DNA from: Tubiluchus corallicola | Lineage: Eukaryota > Priapulida > Priapulimorpha > Priapulimorphida > Tubiluchidae | Reading direction: 5' to 3' | Assembly (NCBI GenBank): GCA_030141605.1 | Contig: JAQGDQ010000482.1 | Location: forward strand, 1-64,000 | Length of the DNA stretch: 64,000 bases | Shown here: piece after piece, positions 1 to 12,205 of the stretch | Numbering within the stretch: position 1 is the stretch's first letter | Layout of the letters: every line of letters starts with the position of its first letter | Program-made: the position numbers and the translations under genes | The notes under the pieces: generated by a model | The model's input: the letters and a program-made list of their open reading frames with translations, nothing else | What the model was told of the DNA's origin: nothing | Database searches by the model: none

Positions 1-952
1 TCATGTGTCATTGTCTCTTGACGTGAGGGGGTCAGCGTTCATGTGTCATTGTCTCTTGACGTGAGGGGTCAGCGTTCACGTATCATTGTCTCTTGACGTG
101 AGGGGTCAGTGTTCATGTGTCATTGTCTCTTGACGTGAGGGGTCAGTGTTCATGTGTCATTGTCTCTTGACGTGAGGGGTCAGCGTTCATGTGTCATTGT
201 CTCTTGACGTGAGGGGGTCAGCGTTCATGTGTCATTGTCTCTTGACGTGAGGGGTCAGCGTTCACGTATCATTGTCTCTTGACGTGAGGGGGTCAGCGTT
301 CGTGTGTCATTGTCTCTTGACGTGAGGGGGTCAGCGTTCACGTATCATTGTCTCTTGATGTGAGGGGTCAGCGTTCATGTGTCATTGTCTCTTGACGTGA
401 GGGGTCAGCGTTCATGTATCATTGTCTCTTGACGTGAGGGGTCAGCGTTCACGTATCATTGTCTCTTGACGTGAGGGGTCAGCGTTCATGTGTTCATTGT
501 CTCTTGACGTGAGGGGGTCAGCGTTCATGTGTCATTGTCTCTTGACGTGATGGGGTCAGCGTTCGCGTATCATTGTCTCTTGACGTGAGGGGGTCAGCGT
601 TCATGTGTCATTGTCTCTTGACGTGATGGGGTCAGCGTTCGCGTATCATTGTCTCTTGACGTGAGGGGTCAGCGTTCGTGTGTCATTGTCTCTTGACGTG
701 AGGGGGTCAGCGTTCGTGTGTCATTGTCTCTTGACGTGAGGGGGTCAGCGTTCGTGTGTCATTGTCTCTTGACGTGAGGGGTCAGCGTTCATGTGTCATT
801 GTCTCTTGACGTGAGGGGGTCAGCGTTCATGTGTCATTGTCTCTTGACGTGAGGGGTCAGCGTTCACGTGTCATTGTCTCTTGACGTGAGGGGTCAGCGT
901 TCACGTATCATTGTCTCTTGACGTGAGGGGTCAGCGTTCACGTGTCATTGTC
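1..952. repeat. Minisatellite array, left arm of a large inverted repeat
   Basis: About 26 head-to-tail units of 37-38 bp. Each unit carries the core ATTGTCTCTTGACGTGAGG and varies in its G-run (4 or 5) and in a spacer that reads ATGTGTC, ACGTATC, GTGTGTC or GCGTATC. The array continues beyond the window start. Read from position 952 outward, the order of variant units mirrors the right arm at about 1211-2165. Position 1 pairs with 2165 and 952 pairs with 1211, so net length drift is only about 3 bp. No gene is visible inside. Confidence 0.95.
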
Positions 953-985
953 AATTGACCTCAAAAGTTGGTTCTTTTATTGCAG

Positions 986-1042
986 ACGCATCGCTGCAAA
1001 ATGGCGACCCAAGTCCAAAATTGTCAATGCGAGCTATCCGAG
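986..1042 (+). other. Unique core between the repeat arms, exon-like
   Basis: The only non-repetitive DNA inside the 2.6 kb array is about 953-1043. It holds a pyrimidine-rich tract ending in TTTATTGCAG at 985, then 57 bases with no stop in any of the three forward frames, then GAG|GTGACC, which could be a donor. Frame 1 reads with four cysteines (ending QNCQCELSE). A 57-nt cassette exon divisible by three is possible. It is equally possible that this is only the loop of a foldback structure. No protein family is recognised. Confidence 0.2.
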
Positions 1043-1043
1043 G

Positions 1044-2655
1044 TGACCCCATCACGTCAAGAGACAATGACACGTGAACGCTGACCCCTCACGTCAAGAG
1101 ACAATGACACGTGAACGCTGACCCCTCACGTCAAGAGACAATGACACGTGAATGCTGACCCCTCACGTCAAGAGACAATGACACATGTACGCTGACCCCT
1201 CACGTCAAGAGACAATGACACGTGAACGCTGACCCCTCACGTCAAGAGACAATGATACGTGAACGCTGACCCCTCACGTCAAGAGACAATGACACGTGAA
1301 CGCTGACCCCTCACGTCAAGAGACAATGACACATGAACGCTGACCCCCTCACGTCAAGAGACAATGACACATGAACGCTGACCCCCTCACGTCAAGAGAC
1401 AATGACACATGAACACTGACCCCCTCACGTCAAGAGACAATGACACACGAACGCTGACCCCCTCACGTCAAGAGACAATGACACACGAACGCTGACCCCT
1501 CACGTCAAGAGACAATGATACGCGAACGCTGACCCCATCACGTCAAGAGACAATGACACATGAACGCTGACCCCCTCACGTCAAGAGACAATGATACGTG
1601 AACGCTGACCCCATCACGTCAAGAGACAATGACACATGAACGCTGACCCCCTCACGTCAAGAGACAATGAACACATGAACGCTGACCCCTCACGTCAAGA
1701 GACAATGATACGTGAACGCTGACCCCTCACGTCAAGAGACAATGATACATGAACGCTGACCCCTCACGTCAAGAGACAATGACACATGAACGCTGACCCC
1801 TCACATCAAGAGACAATGATACGTGAACGCTGACCCCCTCACGTCAAGAGACAATGACACACGAACGCTGACCCCCTCACGTCAAGAGACAATGATACGT
1901 GAAAGCTGACCCCCTCACGTCAAGAGACAATGACACATGAACGCTGACCCCCTCACGTCAAGAGACAATGACACATGAACGCTGACCCCCTCACGTCAAG
2001 AGACAATGACACATGAACACTGACCCCTCACGTCAAGAGACAATGACACATGAACACTGACCCCTCACGTCAAGAGACAATGATACGTGAACGCTGACCC
2101 CTCACGTCAAGAGACAATGACACATGAACGCTGACCCCCTCACGTCAAGAGACAATGACACATGAACACTGACCCCTCACGTCAAGAGACAATGACACAT
2201 GAACGCTGACCCCTCACGTCAAGAGACAATGACACATGAACACTGACCCCTCACGTCAAGAGACAATGACACATGAACGCTGACCCCCTCACGTCAAGAG
2301 ACAATGATACGTGAACGCTGACCCCTCACGTCAAGAGACAATGACACATGAACACTGACCCCTCACGTCAAGAGACAATGATACGTGAACGCTGACCCCA
2401 TCACGTCAAGAGACAATGATACGTGAACGCTGACCCCTCACGTCAAGAGACAATGAACACGTGAACGCTGACCCCCTCACGTCAAGAGACAATGAACACG
2501 TGAACGCTGACCCCCTCACGTCAAGAGACAATGATACGTGAACGCTGACCCCTCACGTCAAGAGACAATGAACACGTGAACGCTGACCCCCTCACGTCAA
2601 GAGACAATGATACATGAACGCTGACCCCCTCAAGTCAAGAGACAATGACACATGA
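1044..2655. repeat. Minisatellite array, right arm (inverted relative to the left)
   Basis: About 43 units of the same 37-38 bp minisatellite in reverse-complement orientation. About four extra units lie next to the core and have no partner in the left arm. From about 1211 outward, rare variants pair with those of the left arm. These include the unit with an extra A (GAACACATG near 1670), the single ACATCAAG unit near 1804, the AACACTG units near 2010-2050, and the ATACGCG unit near 1517. The part beyond 2165 presumably pairs with DNA left of the window. Confidence 0.95.
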
Positions 2656-3930
2656 GCCCTTTCTGTAGTGCTCCCCCTAAGATCCGCCCCGTGCATTCGG
2701 CCTGTTTTGATTAGGGCGATTATTACATGAAAACGGGTTTCTTTATTAATCACTCTGTTCTCCCGACAGCCGTGGAATTATTAGGTTTCCTGGCACAAAA
2801 ACATTAATTTTATTAATTAACTCATTAACATTTGATGCAGAACAAAAGATTGATCGTCTACAGCATCCGAACTGAATTTGACGGAAAGAACAAATCACGC
2901 AATAGGTTGAGTTTATTTTTTATAATATCTAGATATTATAATATTTGTTTTATCAGTAATTGTATTGTTGGTTTGCATGTTTGCAGCGTCGCTATAGTTC
3001 AAAATTGAAATTATACGTATGTCTTGTTTTTTGTTGCATTGTATGTATTTTTGGCATTAATTAATATGAAATATGAAAATATTTTACTACTATTACTGAA
3101 ACTTAGAAAAATATAACAAAGAAATTTGCAAATAACTGCCAATAAAGCACAAATTTAAAGTATACTACCTCTGAATAAAAAATTTCAAGCGTGGTGGTTG
3201 CCGCCATTCACTTGAAAATCATGACGTAACTTCGTGGGAGACTTCGTGAGTTTTCGTAAACGCGTCGTAGCTCTCCGTAAGCGCACGCTGCTTATACTAA
3301 TTCAAACTGCTGCAGTTTACCAAATATTCACGCAGAAACATTACAAAAGTAACTATCTAATTGTTTTTGTAAAAACTTGTTATACTTTTGCTGAAGATTG
3401 ACAGTGTGCTACTTTTTTCAAGACGAATGACGTCATTGGAAGAAGAATGGGCATTGAAAATGGGAGCGTCCAAGAATGGAGTGATCGCGACTTTACAGTG
3501 ATTTTACTAATTACACGAGGCGCTTATTGCAGTTTCATTACTAAATCCTTCTAACATTTTTTGCGGACAGTGAAATAAACCTGACTTCCTAGAAAACTTG
3601 TGTTTTCCTTTAAACGGTTCAATCATGAACAATTTTTAGGATAATATCGTGCGTAGGCTACATCTTGCGCAGGCTGACTGTCCTTGGTGTGTTCATTTGC
3701 CAGTGAGGAAAAATAGAGACGCTCTCGGCGACATTCTTCCAAATATATGAGCTGAAGGGATGGCTACAAGTTACCCTAATAATGTTTTAACTTCTTTATT
3801 TACATACCTCTATCCAAGTTTCTTGTGTTTAACTAGGGGCCAATAGTATGGCCAGGGAATACATTTTAAAAAGCCTACAATTAGCAAAATAAGTAGCTTA
3901 AAAATAAGTTATTATTAGTGTTTTATTATT
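2656..3930. other. Unique AT-rich DNA, no gene seen
   Basis: AT-rich sequence without a convincing open frame, splice-site pair or repeat. Short poly-A/T and TATTAA-rich stretches occur. Confidence 0.6.
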
Positions 3931-4112
<182 letters not shown>

Positions 4113-4755
4113 TTTACTACTGTTATTATTACAAACATTTATTGCATATTATTGGTCGTGATAATAGTAAATTTATTGACTGGTGACGGTCCATTCAAAT
4201 CAGTTACAAATCATTTCAGGAATTGCAAGTTAGGTTAGTTATAACAAAAATAAGATTATTCGAAAATATTAAAACACTCATAAACAAAATGCGTCAGACA
4301 ATGTTGATCCAAGTTGTTATATTCATGTTATTCATTGTTACAAGTGGCTGAATAGCCGTTAATGCTAATGTTGTTTGTGAAACGAGTGACAATAAATAAA
4401 TGTTGTCTGTTGTTGTCATCGTCAAAGTCAAAATAACAATTAATTATGAACGATTGTTTATATATTAACTATTTGAGACGCTTTGGATTACTTTTACCTA
4501 TTCGCGATCTTGGAATGACAGTCCTAAAGAGCTTAAATATTAATTAGTAATTTGATTAATTGCTATTGCGACTTTGGCGATGTCTTGATTATAGCAAAAA
4601 AAGTAGTTGAATTGAAATTAGCTGTGATGTATTATTCTGAACAATGTACAAGTACCAGCAGGCTTGAACATATCATTTGTCATCACAGCAAATTTAGACA
4701 TCAACCTTTAGTTATATAGTTTCTCGGTCTGTCTGTTTCTCAGGACTTCAGTTTA
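4113..4755. other. Unique AT-rich DNA, no gene seen
   Basis: No coding frame, RNA gene or repeat recognised. Confidence 0.55.
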
Positions 4756-4779
4756 TATAGGTTTTACATGTAAAATGTA

Positions 4780-5000
4780 GACCTGCGTTAACTCAAATGT
4801 ACATTTAGGTAATTCAAATGTGTCTTGGTAACTCAAATGTAGATTTAGGTAATTCAAATGTGTCTTGGTAACTCAAATGTAGACTTAGGTAGTTCAAATG
4901 TGTTAACAATGGTTTTCAACAAATCTTGAGCGTTTTTGGTAAGTCAAATGTAGACACATGTCAAGTCAAATGTGACATTGGTATCTCAAATGTGGATAGG
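4780..5000. repeat. Degenerate ~40-bp tandem repeat (left arm)
   Basis: Repeated AACTCAAATGTAGA and TTAGGTAATTCAAATGTG segments in about 40-bp periods, decaying rightwards. They match the reverse complement of the 7098-7492 array. Confidence 0.8.
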
Positions 5001-5104
5001 TGGTAAACCTTAAGGATGTTAAATTTAATCTTCTTTAACCTTAATTTAATAATTGCTGCTTAAATAATAACTTTACTAGCCAAACCCCACAAAAAGAATT
5101 TTGT

Positions 5105-5775
5105 GCACAAATCAACACACAACCCACACCACACCACTCCACCTCATCACACCACACTGCACCACACCATACCACTCCACTTCATCGCACCACACTGCAC
5201 CACACAATACCACCACACTGCACTGCACCACACCATACCACCTACACACCACACCACCCACACCATACCACTCCACCATATCACACCACACTGCACCACA
5301 CCATACCACTGCACCACCCACACAGCACACCACACCACCCACACCATAATACTCCACCACATCACACCGCACACCACACTGCACCACACCACACCACACC
5401 ACCTACACCATACCATTCCACCACATCACACCACACCGCACCACACCATACCACTGCAGCACACCGCACCACCCACACACCACACCACACCACCCACACC
5501 ATACGACTCCACCACATCACATCACACCACACTGCACCACACCATACCACTGCACCACACCACATCGCACCACCCACACACCACACTACCCACACCATAA
5601 TACTCCACCACATCACATCACACCGCACTGCACCACACCATAACACCACACTGCACCACAACAATCACCCACCCATACGCCACGCCACCCACTCCACACC
5701 ACACCCCACACACCCTATCACCCCACCACACCATCCATAGCACAACACACAAAGCACACCACCACCACACCACAT
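5105..5775. repeat. Degenerate CCACAC-type satellite
   Basis: Irregular repeats of CACACCAC, ACCATACCACT and CACTGCACC. It is almost free of long T or G runs on this strand. All reading frames stay open for long distances because of composition, so histidine/threonine-rich frames here are not genes. Confidence 0.9.
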
Positions 5776-6199
5776 CAAATCCACCACCTCACGTGGTGAT
5801 CATGATGTTGATGATGATGATGATGGTGGCAACGATGACGACACCTATAGCACAAGCACCAACAGCACAGCATTACAATAAAACCATTCCAAACATTTTT
5901 CACAAAGTTGAAACTATGTGCTATAATATAATAAATAGCAAACGCCCCGCAAAAGATTTTGCGTATAAATACACGTGTAATCAATAATATGCGAACATCC
6001 TACCTAGTCCTCATGTATAACGCAAAGCCCGTAACATCATGCCTACTGTTTGTTTAACTAACGCAAACCCGTAGCAGGCAGCTTTTTGCTGAATTAAAGT
6101 TATAAGATTATAGACAGAGTACAATGGATGACGTCACAACAATGCCTTTGCGTCAGCAGTTTTCTAAGTGAAAATTGCCGAAAATAGAACTCCTAACTA

Positions 6200-6690
6200 A
6201 CTCGTTGATACTCCTCTCGGTGGACCTGCCCTAAAATATAGCCCACATCATCGTGTAGCCCTGTCCTTCCTCTTTGTAAAGAACCCCATATCTCCTTCCT
6301 AGAGTCCCACCGGGCGCCGCTAGAACGTTTTTCCCGCAGGCTGTTTGATCAAAATTTCGAAAAAATCGCGAGTTGGGTCCGCGAAAACGCCCGTTACGGG
6401 ACCCCGTGGCCCTCTTGGGAATTCTAAATAGGCCTATGACACCCACCGCTGAACGGGCTATCTATCCATACCCAGCACCCCCCTCGGCCCGTTCCCGTTC
6501 TCTACATCTCAGCCGTATAACTTTTGCAAAAAACGGCCGAAAAATGGCCATTTTTGGAGGTTTTTCGCCTCCCCTTCCTCGCTGTGGGCCCAATTCGAAA
6601 AATAAACCCCCAATGAGACGACACTAGATCGAGACCTTTCGTTTGATATATAGATCGCCGCAAATGGTGCCCTCGTCCGGGCTGTAGCCT
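6200..6690. other. GC-richer block inside the foldback candidate
   Basis: This block is clearly richer in G and C than its surroundings, with short inverted motifs such as AAATGGCCATTT. Short open frames exist on both strands but none resembles a known protein. It may be another repeat inserted in the element. Confidence 0.4.
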
Positions 6691-7097
6691 CGAATCTTAT
6701 ATATAAATAAATATATAAATAAATATATATACCAAGAATATTAATATAAGGGATAGGGGTACTAATAGTTCACTAATATTCTGTAAACTTTAGATACCAT
6801 TGGAACTGTTAGAGAAAACAATACATTCTTAAAATAAACAATGTTTCTTGAGAGAAACTAATTCATTAATGCAGTGCTAATGTATTACTTAAAAAACTAA
6901 TTGGTGATTCACTGTTCATTGGGAAGTGGGAACCAATTTATTCTTTTCTACCGACGTTATGGTTTATCAAAGAATTCAGTTTGAGGATAAGCAACGCATT
7001 TTTCAAAGTTATGAAAGAGGTGATGACTATCTTTGCTTTATCTTTTTGTAATTTGAACTTAGATCAGTTAATTACCGATTTATTCAAAGTACCGCAT

Positions 7098-7492
7098 CTA
7101 CATTTGACTTACCTAAGTCACATTTGAACTTTCCTGTGTCTACATTTGACTTACCTAAGTCACATTAGAACTTTCCTGTGTCTACATTTGACTTACCTAA
7201 GTCACATTTGAACTTTCCTGTGTCTACATTTGACTTACCTAAGTCACATTTGAACTTTCCTGTGTCTACAGTTGACTTACCTAAGTCACATTTGAACTTT
7301 CCTGTGTCTACAGTTGACTTACCCAAGTCACATTTGAACTTTCCTGTGTCTACATTTGACTTACCTAAGTCACATTTGAACTTTCCTGTGTCTACATTTG
7401 ACTTACCCAAGTCACATTTGAACTTTCCTGTGTCTACAGTTGACTTACCTAAGTCACATTTGAACTTTCCTGTGTCTACATTTGATGTGTAA
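7098..7492. repeat. 42-bp tandem repeat, about 9.4 units (right arm)
   Basis: The unit contains TACATTTGACTTACCTAAG followed by TCACATTTGAACTTTCC. Units differ only by A/T at the TTT or AGT position and T/C in ACCTAAG. The length is a multiple of three, so frames on both strands remain open, but the peptides have no independent support. Confidence 0.95.
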
Positions 7493-7500
7493 AACCTATA

Positions 7501-9035
7501 CCTGTAAAACGTTTGTTGTATAATCAATGATTGCCTTGCCTCGCTGTTTTTTAACTATTTCTTGGTTGCCTGAAAAGCGGAACGTCTTGTGTTCGAGTCC
7601 CGGTGGAGTACAAATTTTTTCGGACTTTGCAATTTTTCGTATTTTTCTTGTGCGTTTGTCTGACTAACAATTTTGGTATCAGTAATGTGAGGCAGACTAA
7701 ACCTGCAGTATTTTAACGTGTTCAAAGGGTGAAAATTTAGAGTGTGATTGAGCTGGTACATTACAAACGCGCTATAAAGCAATTTACTGAAAAAACAAAT
7801 CAAATTTTCTTAAAAAATCTCTAATCTATGGCTTCCATCTCTTCCTTTCGACCCAATTACTGTTTACAACCTCAAACAAAAGTAACACTATACATGAAAG
7901 AGTCAACCACTAGGAATCAACTTGTTTATTGAGCGCAGACTATCGAGGACTATAGCAGTCATTGTCTTTACTATAAATCAAGCCAAAAAAGGAATAATTA
8001 GTACATTGATGGTACTAAAATACTAAGGCTCAAAATGTCGCTACAAATCAAAAGAGAAAAATTTTAAATTATCAAAATAAATGTGGATATAATTAGAAGA
8101 AACGTGGATATAACGTTTCTTTGCCATATATCTTTTTTATAAGGATATTTTATGTATTATTTTTTCACATATAATGTGGTCTTTGGTCAACAGCAAAGCT
8201 GATGTAAAAACCTCAGGCAACATCTTCTAGTTACATCCACGCTTATTTTGACAATTTAAAATTCTACTGGTTTGATTTGCATTGACATTAAATGTGAAAG
8301 TACCTTTAACCATGCGCCTTGCCGTTTTTTTTTTGGTGTAAACACTTGGATTATGGCCGTGTAGTTGCGGTGTGAACTCGCCCTAATAAAATCGTCGAAC
8401 AATCTGCACTCTTATCTGAACAATTACTGGGAAAATTACTGCCATTTTACCGCCCGCTAATTACTGATAATCATTAGAAAAATATGCAGATGCGTTTGCA
8501 GCAGCATCAGTTTCTTAATTAGCCGCAGCGTTTTGTCATTAATTTTTCCGCAAATAAATTGTGATTACACATTAGAGTGTTGGCAAACGCTAAGAGGCAC
8601 TCGCGTAGACAAATAAGCAGTCAGGCGTAAAGGAAGAAGCCAAGCAGCCTGACGTGTTTATGGAAATGAAGAGTGGAAGTAATGCAACAGAATAACATGA
8701 ATAGAAAGAGGAATATTTTGCATGAGGTTTTGAGAGGATGCACTATTATTGTCGACATTTTAACCCTAGTAATCTTATTTGCGCATGATTATAGTTCGCG
8801 CAACATGCAGGGGGGGAGGGGAATGAGCCGAGCATGTGTTCAGAGATTTATATAAGTATGAAAGATTCATTTTATGTTTGTATTTCCGAGAAAAATAAAA
8901 ATTAAAAAGTTTCACTCGAGTTTTTACAAAAACGTTATTATATTTTTGACTCGCGTCCCCGTTTTAGATGGAATAGTATCTTATTGTGTACTGTGTTAGT
9001 AGTGAGCAATGAAAATCATACATAATGATATAGAT
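7501..9035. other. Unique DNA with a tRNA-like 3' half near 7565-7610
   Basis: At about 7565-7610 a segment ends in TTCGAGTCCCGGTGGAGTAC. This resembles the T-arm of a tRNA or tRNA-derived SINE, but the 5' half does not fold into a convincing tRNA. Nothing else is recognised. Confidence 0.4.
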
Positions 9036-9037
9036 AT

Positions 9038-9182
9038 AGACATAGACAAATTGCATTGGTCATTTTTTTCTAATAGGGTTGTTCCGATTTGGAATAGTTT
9101 ATCAGAAATTGTAAATGATGTACCATTGGTAAAAGGTTGAAATGCAAAGGTTTTCAAACGACGATTAAATTATGTCGATCTA
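9038..9182 (+). pseudogene. Non-LTR retrotransposon (LINE) relic, C-terminal end
   Basis: The forward translation reads FFSNRVVPIWNSLSEIVND, then an in-frame stop, then KVFKRRLN. This is the usual end of the LINE reverse-transcriptase ORF (a conserved 'R...WN.LP...V...FK..L' segment). The stop and the short length show a dead fragment. The LINE clade cannot be set from this piece. Confidence 0.6.
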
Positions 9183-9264
9183 CATGCTTGTCACATGTAA
9201 GAAGCGTTTGCTCTTTCTGTCTCCCCCCACACCGCCCTCATTATTATGCCTCTTTTTATGCGTG

Positions 9265-9450
9265 TACATATTGTAACGGCTCCGGGTTCCATTCCAGGTA
9301 GCAATTTCGGACCCCACTTATGTGCACCAGTGTAACGGATCCGGGTTCCATTCCAGGCGGCAATTTCGGATCCCACCTATGTGCACCAGTGTAACGGATT
9401 TCGGCAATTTCGGATCCCACTTCTGACACCAGTGTAACGGATGCGGATCC
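9265..9450. repeat. ~58-bp tandem repeat, about three units
   Basis: Units contain CACCAGTGTAACGGATCCGG and GGCAATTTCGGATCCCAC. The third unit is shortened. Confidence 0.8.
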
Positions 9451-10299
9451 GTCTCAGGATGTATTGAGCGGCATACAAGTTATAAAATACTTTACAGCAG
9501 ACGAGAAAAGTAAAAAGAATACGAATGTAAAATAAACTTTAATGCACAACCAGTAGCTCCATGACATATGAATAGACTTTTGTATAAAAATCAGCAAACC
9601 TACAGCATTCACCTTTACAGACAGAAAGGCCAGGTTGGAAGCGTGCATTCTGTTTTATACAGATACATTTGCATTACTGGGCTTCTCGACTATACCCATT
9701 ACTAACATTATGGGGTTAGTCAAAACCCGTCCGAGTAACAATATTTTAATGTGTATTGTGTGTTTTTATATGATGTATATGTTTCTATGTGTATGTATAT
9801 ATTTTAATGTATATTGTTCACTTTTTATTTGGTGTGTATAAACTTAAACTTAAACTTACAAAAGTGGTTAAGAATGTGAAAAAAAGTGAACTGTTGGTTC
9901 GATCTCTAATCGATAATTCGACCTTGGGTGGAGTACCATAATTGCAGTTACATTTGGGCTGGCACCTGACATTACACAAACGCCTGGTCAGTTTGGGTAG
10001 ACCTGACTTTGGTCAACCCTCCAGTCCGCTGCTCACCGAAGGTCAATTCCTACATTAAAAGTCTGTAAGATTTTTCTAGAGAAGTTGGTGTCAAGACCTC
10101 TCGCCATTGAATCGTAAACACCGACAGTTTATTTTGTAGCATTCGTTTTTGTGTAGCTTCTCACAATCTTGTAACATCTCATAACGTCATAGTACTAAGG
10201 CGGCTACATTATGACCTTTTGGGGCCCTAAGCTAGTAAATTATTACATTTACAAAGCTGGAAAGAAAGTTATTCAAACTCTCTAAATAAACTAGAATCT
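9451..10299. other. No gene seen
   Basis: AT-rich DNA. A weak tRNA-like end (GGTGGAGTACC near 9935) resembles the one at about 7600, suggesting remnants of one SINE family. Confidence 0.4.
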
Positions 10300-10815
10300 T
10301 TTGTTTGTCGATCTTCTTCTTCTTCCCAGCTTTTCCCTATTCGGGGTCGCCGTTGTGAATGAGTCTTCTCCACGCATTCCTGCTGTTGACCATCTCTTCA
10401 TTTATGTCTTCCCTTCCATGATATACACCGACTCTTCTTTTCAGGTGTCCATACCATCGCAGTCTTGCGAGGCTTCCACTAGTTTTACTGTTCCTCTGAT
10501 ATTATTATTTCTAATTTTATCTCTTCATGTTATTCCCACCATCCATCTCAACATCCCCACCTACACCACACCCATTTTCTTCTCTTCGGTCTTCTTTAGA
10601 GAAGCTGCTTCCAGCCCATAGATTAGAGCGAGTCTGACAACTTCTTTGTGGACTTTCCCTTTAAGTCTCACCGACTCATTCATAGAAGGTTTTGGCGCAG
10701 TTTTTACAGGCGGATGCCCTTCCTGACCCTAACCCTCCCTATTTATACGGGTTTGGGACCGGCACTGAGTCGGGCTGGCTCCCCGCCTCCAGTGGCTAGG
10801 TTAATCTTTTGTTTG
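10300..10815 (-). pseudogene. LINE relic, 3' part of reverse-transcriptase ORF
   Basis: The minus-strand translation, with shifts of frame, gives segments such as LRWYGHLKRR and RNAWRRLIHNGDP. These are typical of the very C-terminal region of RTE/craack-type LINE ORFs ('LRW.GH..RR'). The adjoining 10630-10810 block contains GGCGGATGCCCTTCCTGAC. From memory this resembles a widespread LINE-associated tail found in many animal genomes. Multiple stops make it inactive. Confidence 0.55.
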
Positions 10816-11410
10816 TCGATAAAAATATAATTTAAGAAATATCACTATTTACTATTTGAAAATCTTAGCAGGACCCATCAAGGTTGCCCCCCCTCAAGCA
10901 TGGGGTGCCCTAAGCTCCAGCTTGCACTAGACTACACCTGTAATGTAATAATCCAGCTTTGTAATGTATGTATTTTCTTTTTTATTGTCCTTTTACTTTT
11001 GTTTTTACTCCACACAAACTTGTTAATATCAAGGTGATTTTTACCGAGTTACAATAACAAGTGTATGCAGTTGTCTCAGTAATTTTTGAAAGCATATGCC
11101 CTGAGCGCTTTGTTTAAGAAATGTGCGTGGTACCAGTCAATATTGCAACTGTCTGGTAAACATCATACAGCAAATACAAAAATGTCCTTTCCGTGTTGAA
11201 AAGTTTTGTAATCTCCAATGAAAATAGTCGGCAATTTGCAATGAGAAAATTCCAATACTTGAAACTTGAACTTATGTGGGAACGTAAAAACTCAAGCTGT
11301 AGACCTACCTACAAACGATCAGTCCTACAACTTTGTTTTTTCTGACATGTAGTTAGATCACATTCATGAGGTTGAGGTTCATAGACTTCAGTGGGGTCCT
11401 TATTTAGACC
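10816..11410. other. No gene seen
   Basis: AT-rich DNA with no supported feature. Confidence 0.5.
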
Positions 11411-11905
11411 TTAGTCCTTCCCGTGCAGGGATGCACATTGGGCAGACAGCATTTTCCGCTGGGTTCTATCGGCGGCTTCTCTTTCGATGTTCTCCCGACG
11501 TCTGTTCATCGCCCGAAGGTCTTCTTTGAAAGATCTGCGCCACGTTTCTGTTTTTGGCCGAACTCTTTTCCTTTTTCCACCAGGTGGTTCCCAGCGCAAC
11601 GCTATTTTGGAGTGGCGTTGTTCTGGTAGGCGGAAAATATGTCCAGCCAATCTCAGCCTTCTCTCTGCGACCATTTCCTGCAACCGCCTTGACTGCGCCT
11701 GCTGTAGGACTTCCACATTAGCAACATGGTCGCGATGGGATATTTTTTAGGATTTTCCGAAGACATTTTTGGTGGAAGACGTCCAGTTTCTTTGACATCG
11801 CTGCTGTGACTTTCCGGGTTTCGCTGGCAGAAACAGCCATTGGTAGCACAATGGTGTTGTACAAACGAAGCCTGATTTTCAGTAGGGTCAGTAAGTGACA
11901 AATTT
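11411..11905 (-). pseudogene. LINE relic, C-terminal part of reverse-transcriptase ORF
   Basis: The minus-strand frames, joined by one or two shifts near 11720-11750, read RLRLYNTIVLP, SETRKVTAAMSKKLDVFHQK, RRLRLAGHIFRLPEQ, ALRWEPPGGKRKRVRPKT and WRR. These are the well-known ends of LINE ORFs ('YGSETW...', 'RR.RW.GH..R', 'GKRKRGRP..TWRR'). The catalytic YADD part is missing, so the copy is 5'-truncated and dead. Confidence 0.8.
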
Positions 11906-12084
11906 TACACTCAAACATATACGACTAGATGAGAGACAGATTTTAGCAGGACTGGAAATAATCTTGAGTAGTTGGTTTAGGGTGGGAAGTTAATTAACAT
12001 TCAAAAACTGTAAAGAATTTAAGCCCAAGCATAGCTATCTTACCTCCAGGACGCGGATAGATTTTACATATTCAGCATAATACA

Positions 12085-12205
12085 TACTAATACGTCATTG
12101 GCTCACTATCCCAGTGTGCACTAAATAGCGCCACTGGCGCACTAATTAACACTAAAGAATATATTATCGATCGTATTGACAATATAATGTAATTTAAATT
12201 TTTAG
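12085..12205. mobile_element. Fragment of MITE family Y
   Basis: The segment from TACGTCATTGGCTCACTATC to GACAATATAATGTAATTTAAA repeats the end of the 13590-14035 element almost base for base, about 1.85 kb away and in the same direction. Confidence 0.75.

Larger units (their letters stand above)
4756..7500. mobile_element. Candidate foldback-type element with tandem-repeat inverted ends
   Basis: The left end begins TATAGGTTTTACA. The right end, on the other strand, begins with the same TATAGGTTTTACA (7488-7500). Behind each end lies a tandem array built on TCAAATGT: about 40-bp units at 4780-5000 on the left and 42-bp units at 7098-7492 on the right, in opposite orientation. Inverted ends made of short direct repeats are the hallmark of foldback elements. 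The interior holds a CCACAC satellite, a GC-richer block and no transposase. No clear target-site duplication was found, so mobility is inferred. Confidence 0.45.

Noticed and set aside
1-2655. Repeats of 37-38 bp as a CRISPR array
   Set aside because: There are no unique spacers between units, the units are directly head to tail, and the context is an animal genome.
5101-5664. Histidine/threonine-rich proteins on both strands
   Set aside because: Composition artefact of the CCACAC satellite.
7165-7527. 14-residue-repeat protein on either strand
   Set aside because: The 42-bp repeat is divisible by three so frames stay open; no start context, splice sites or family match.
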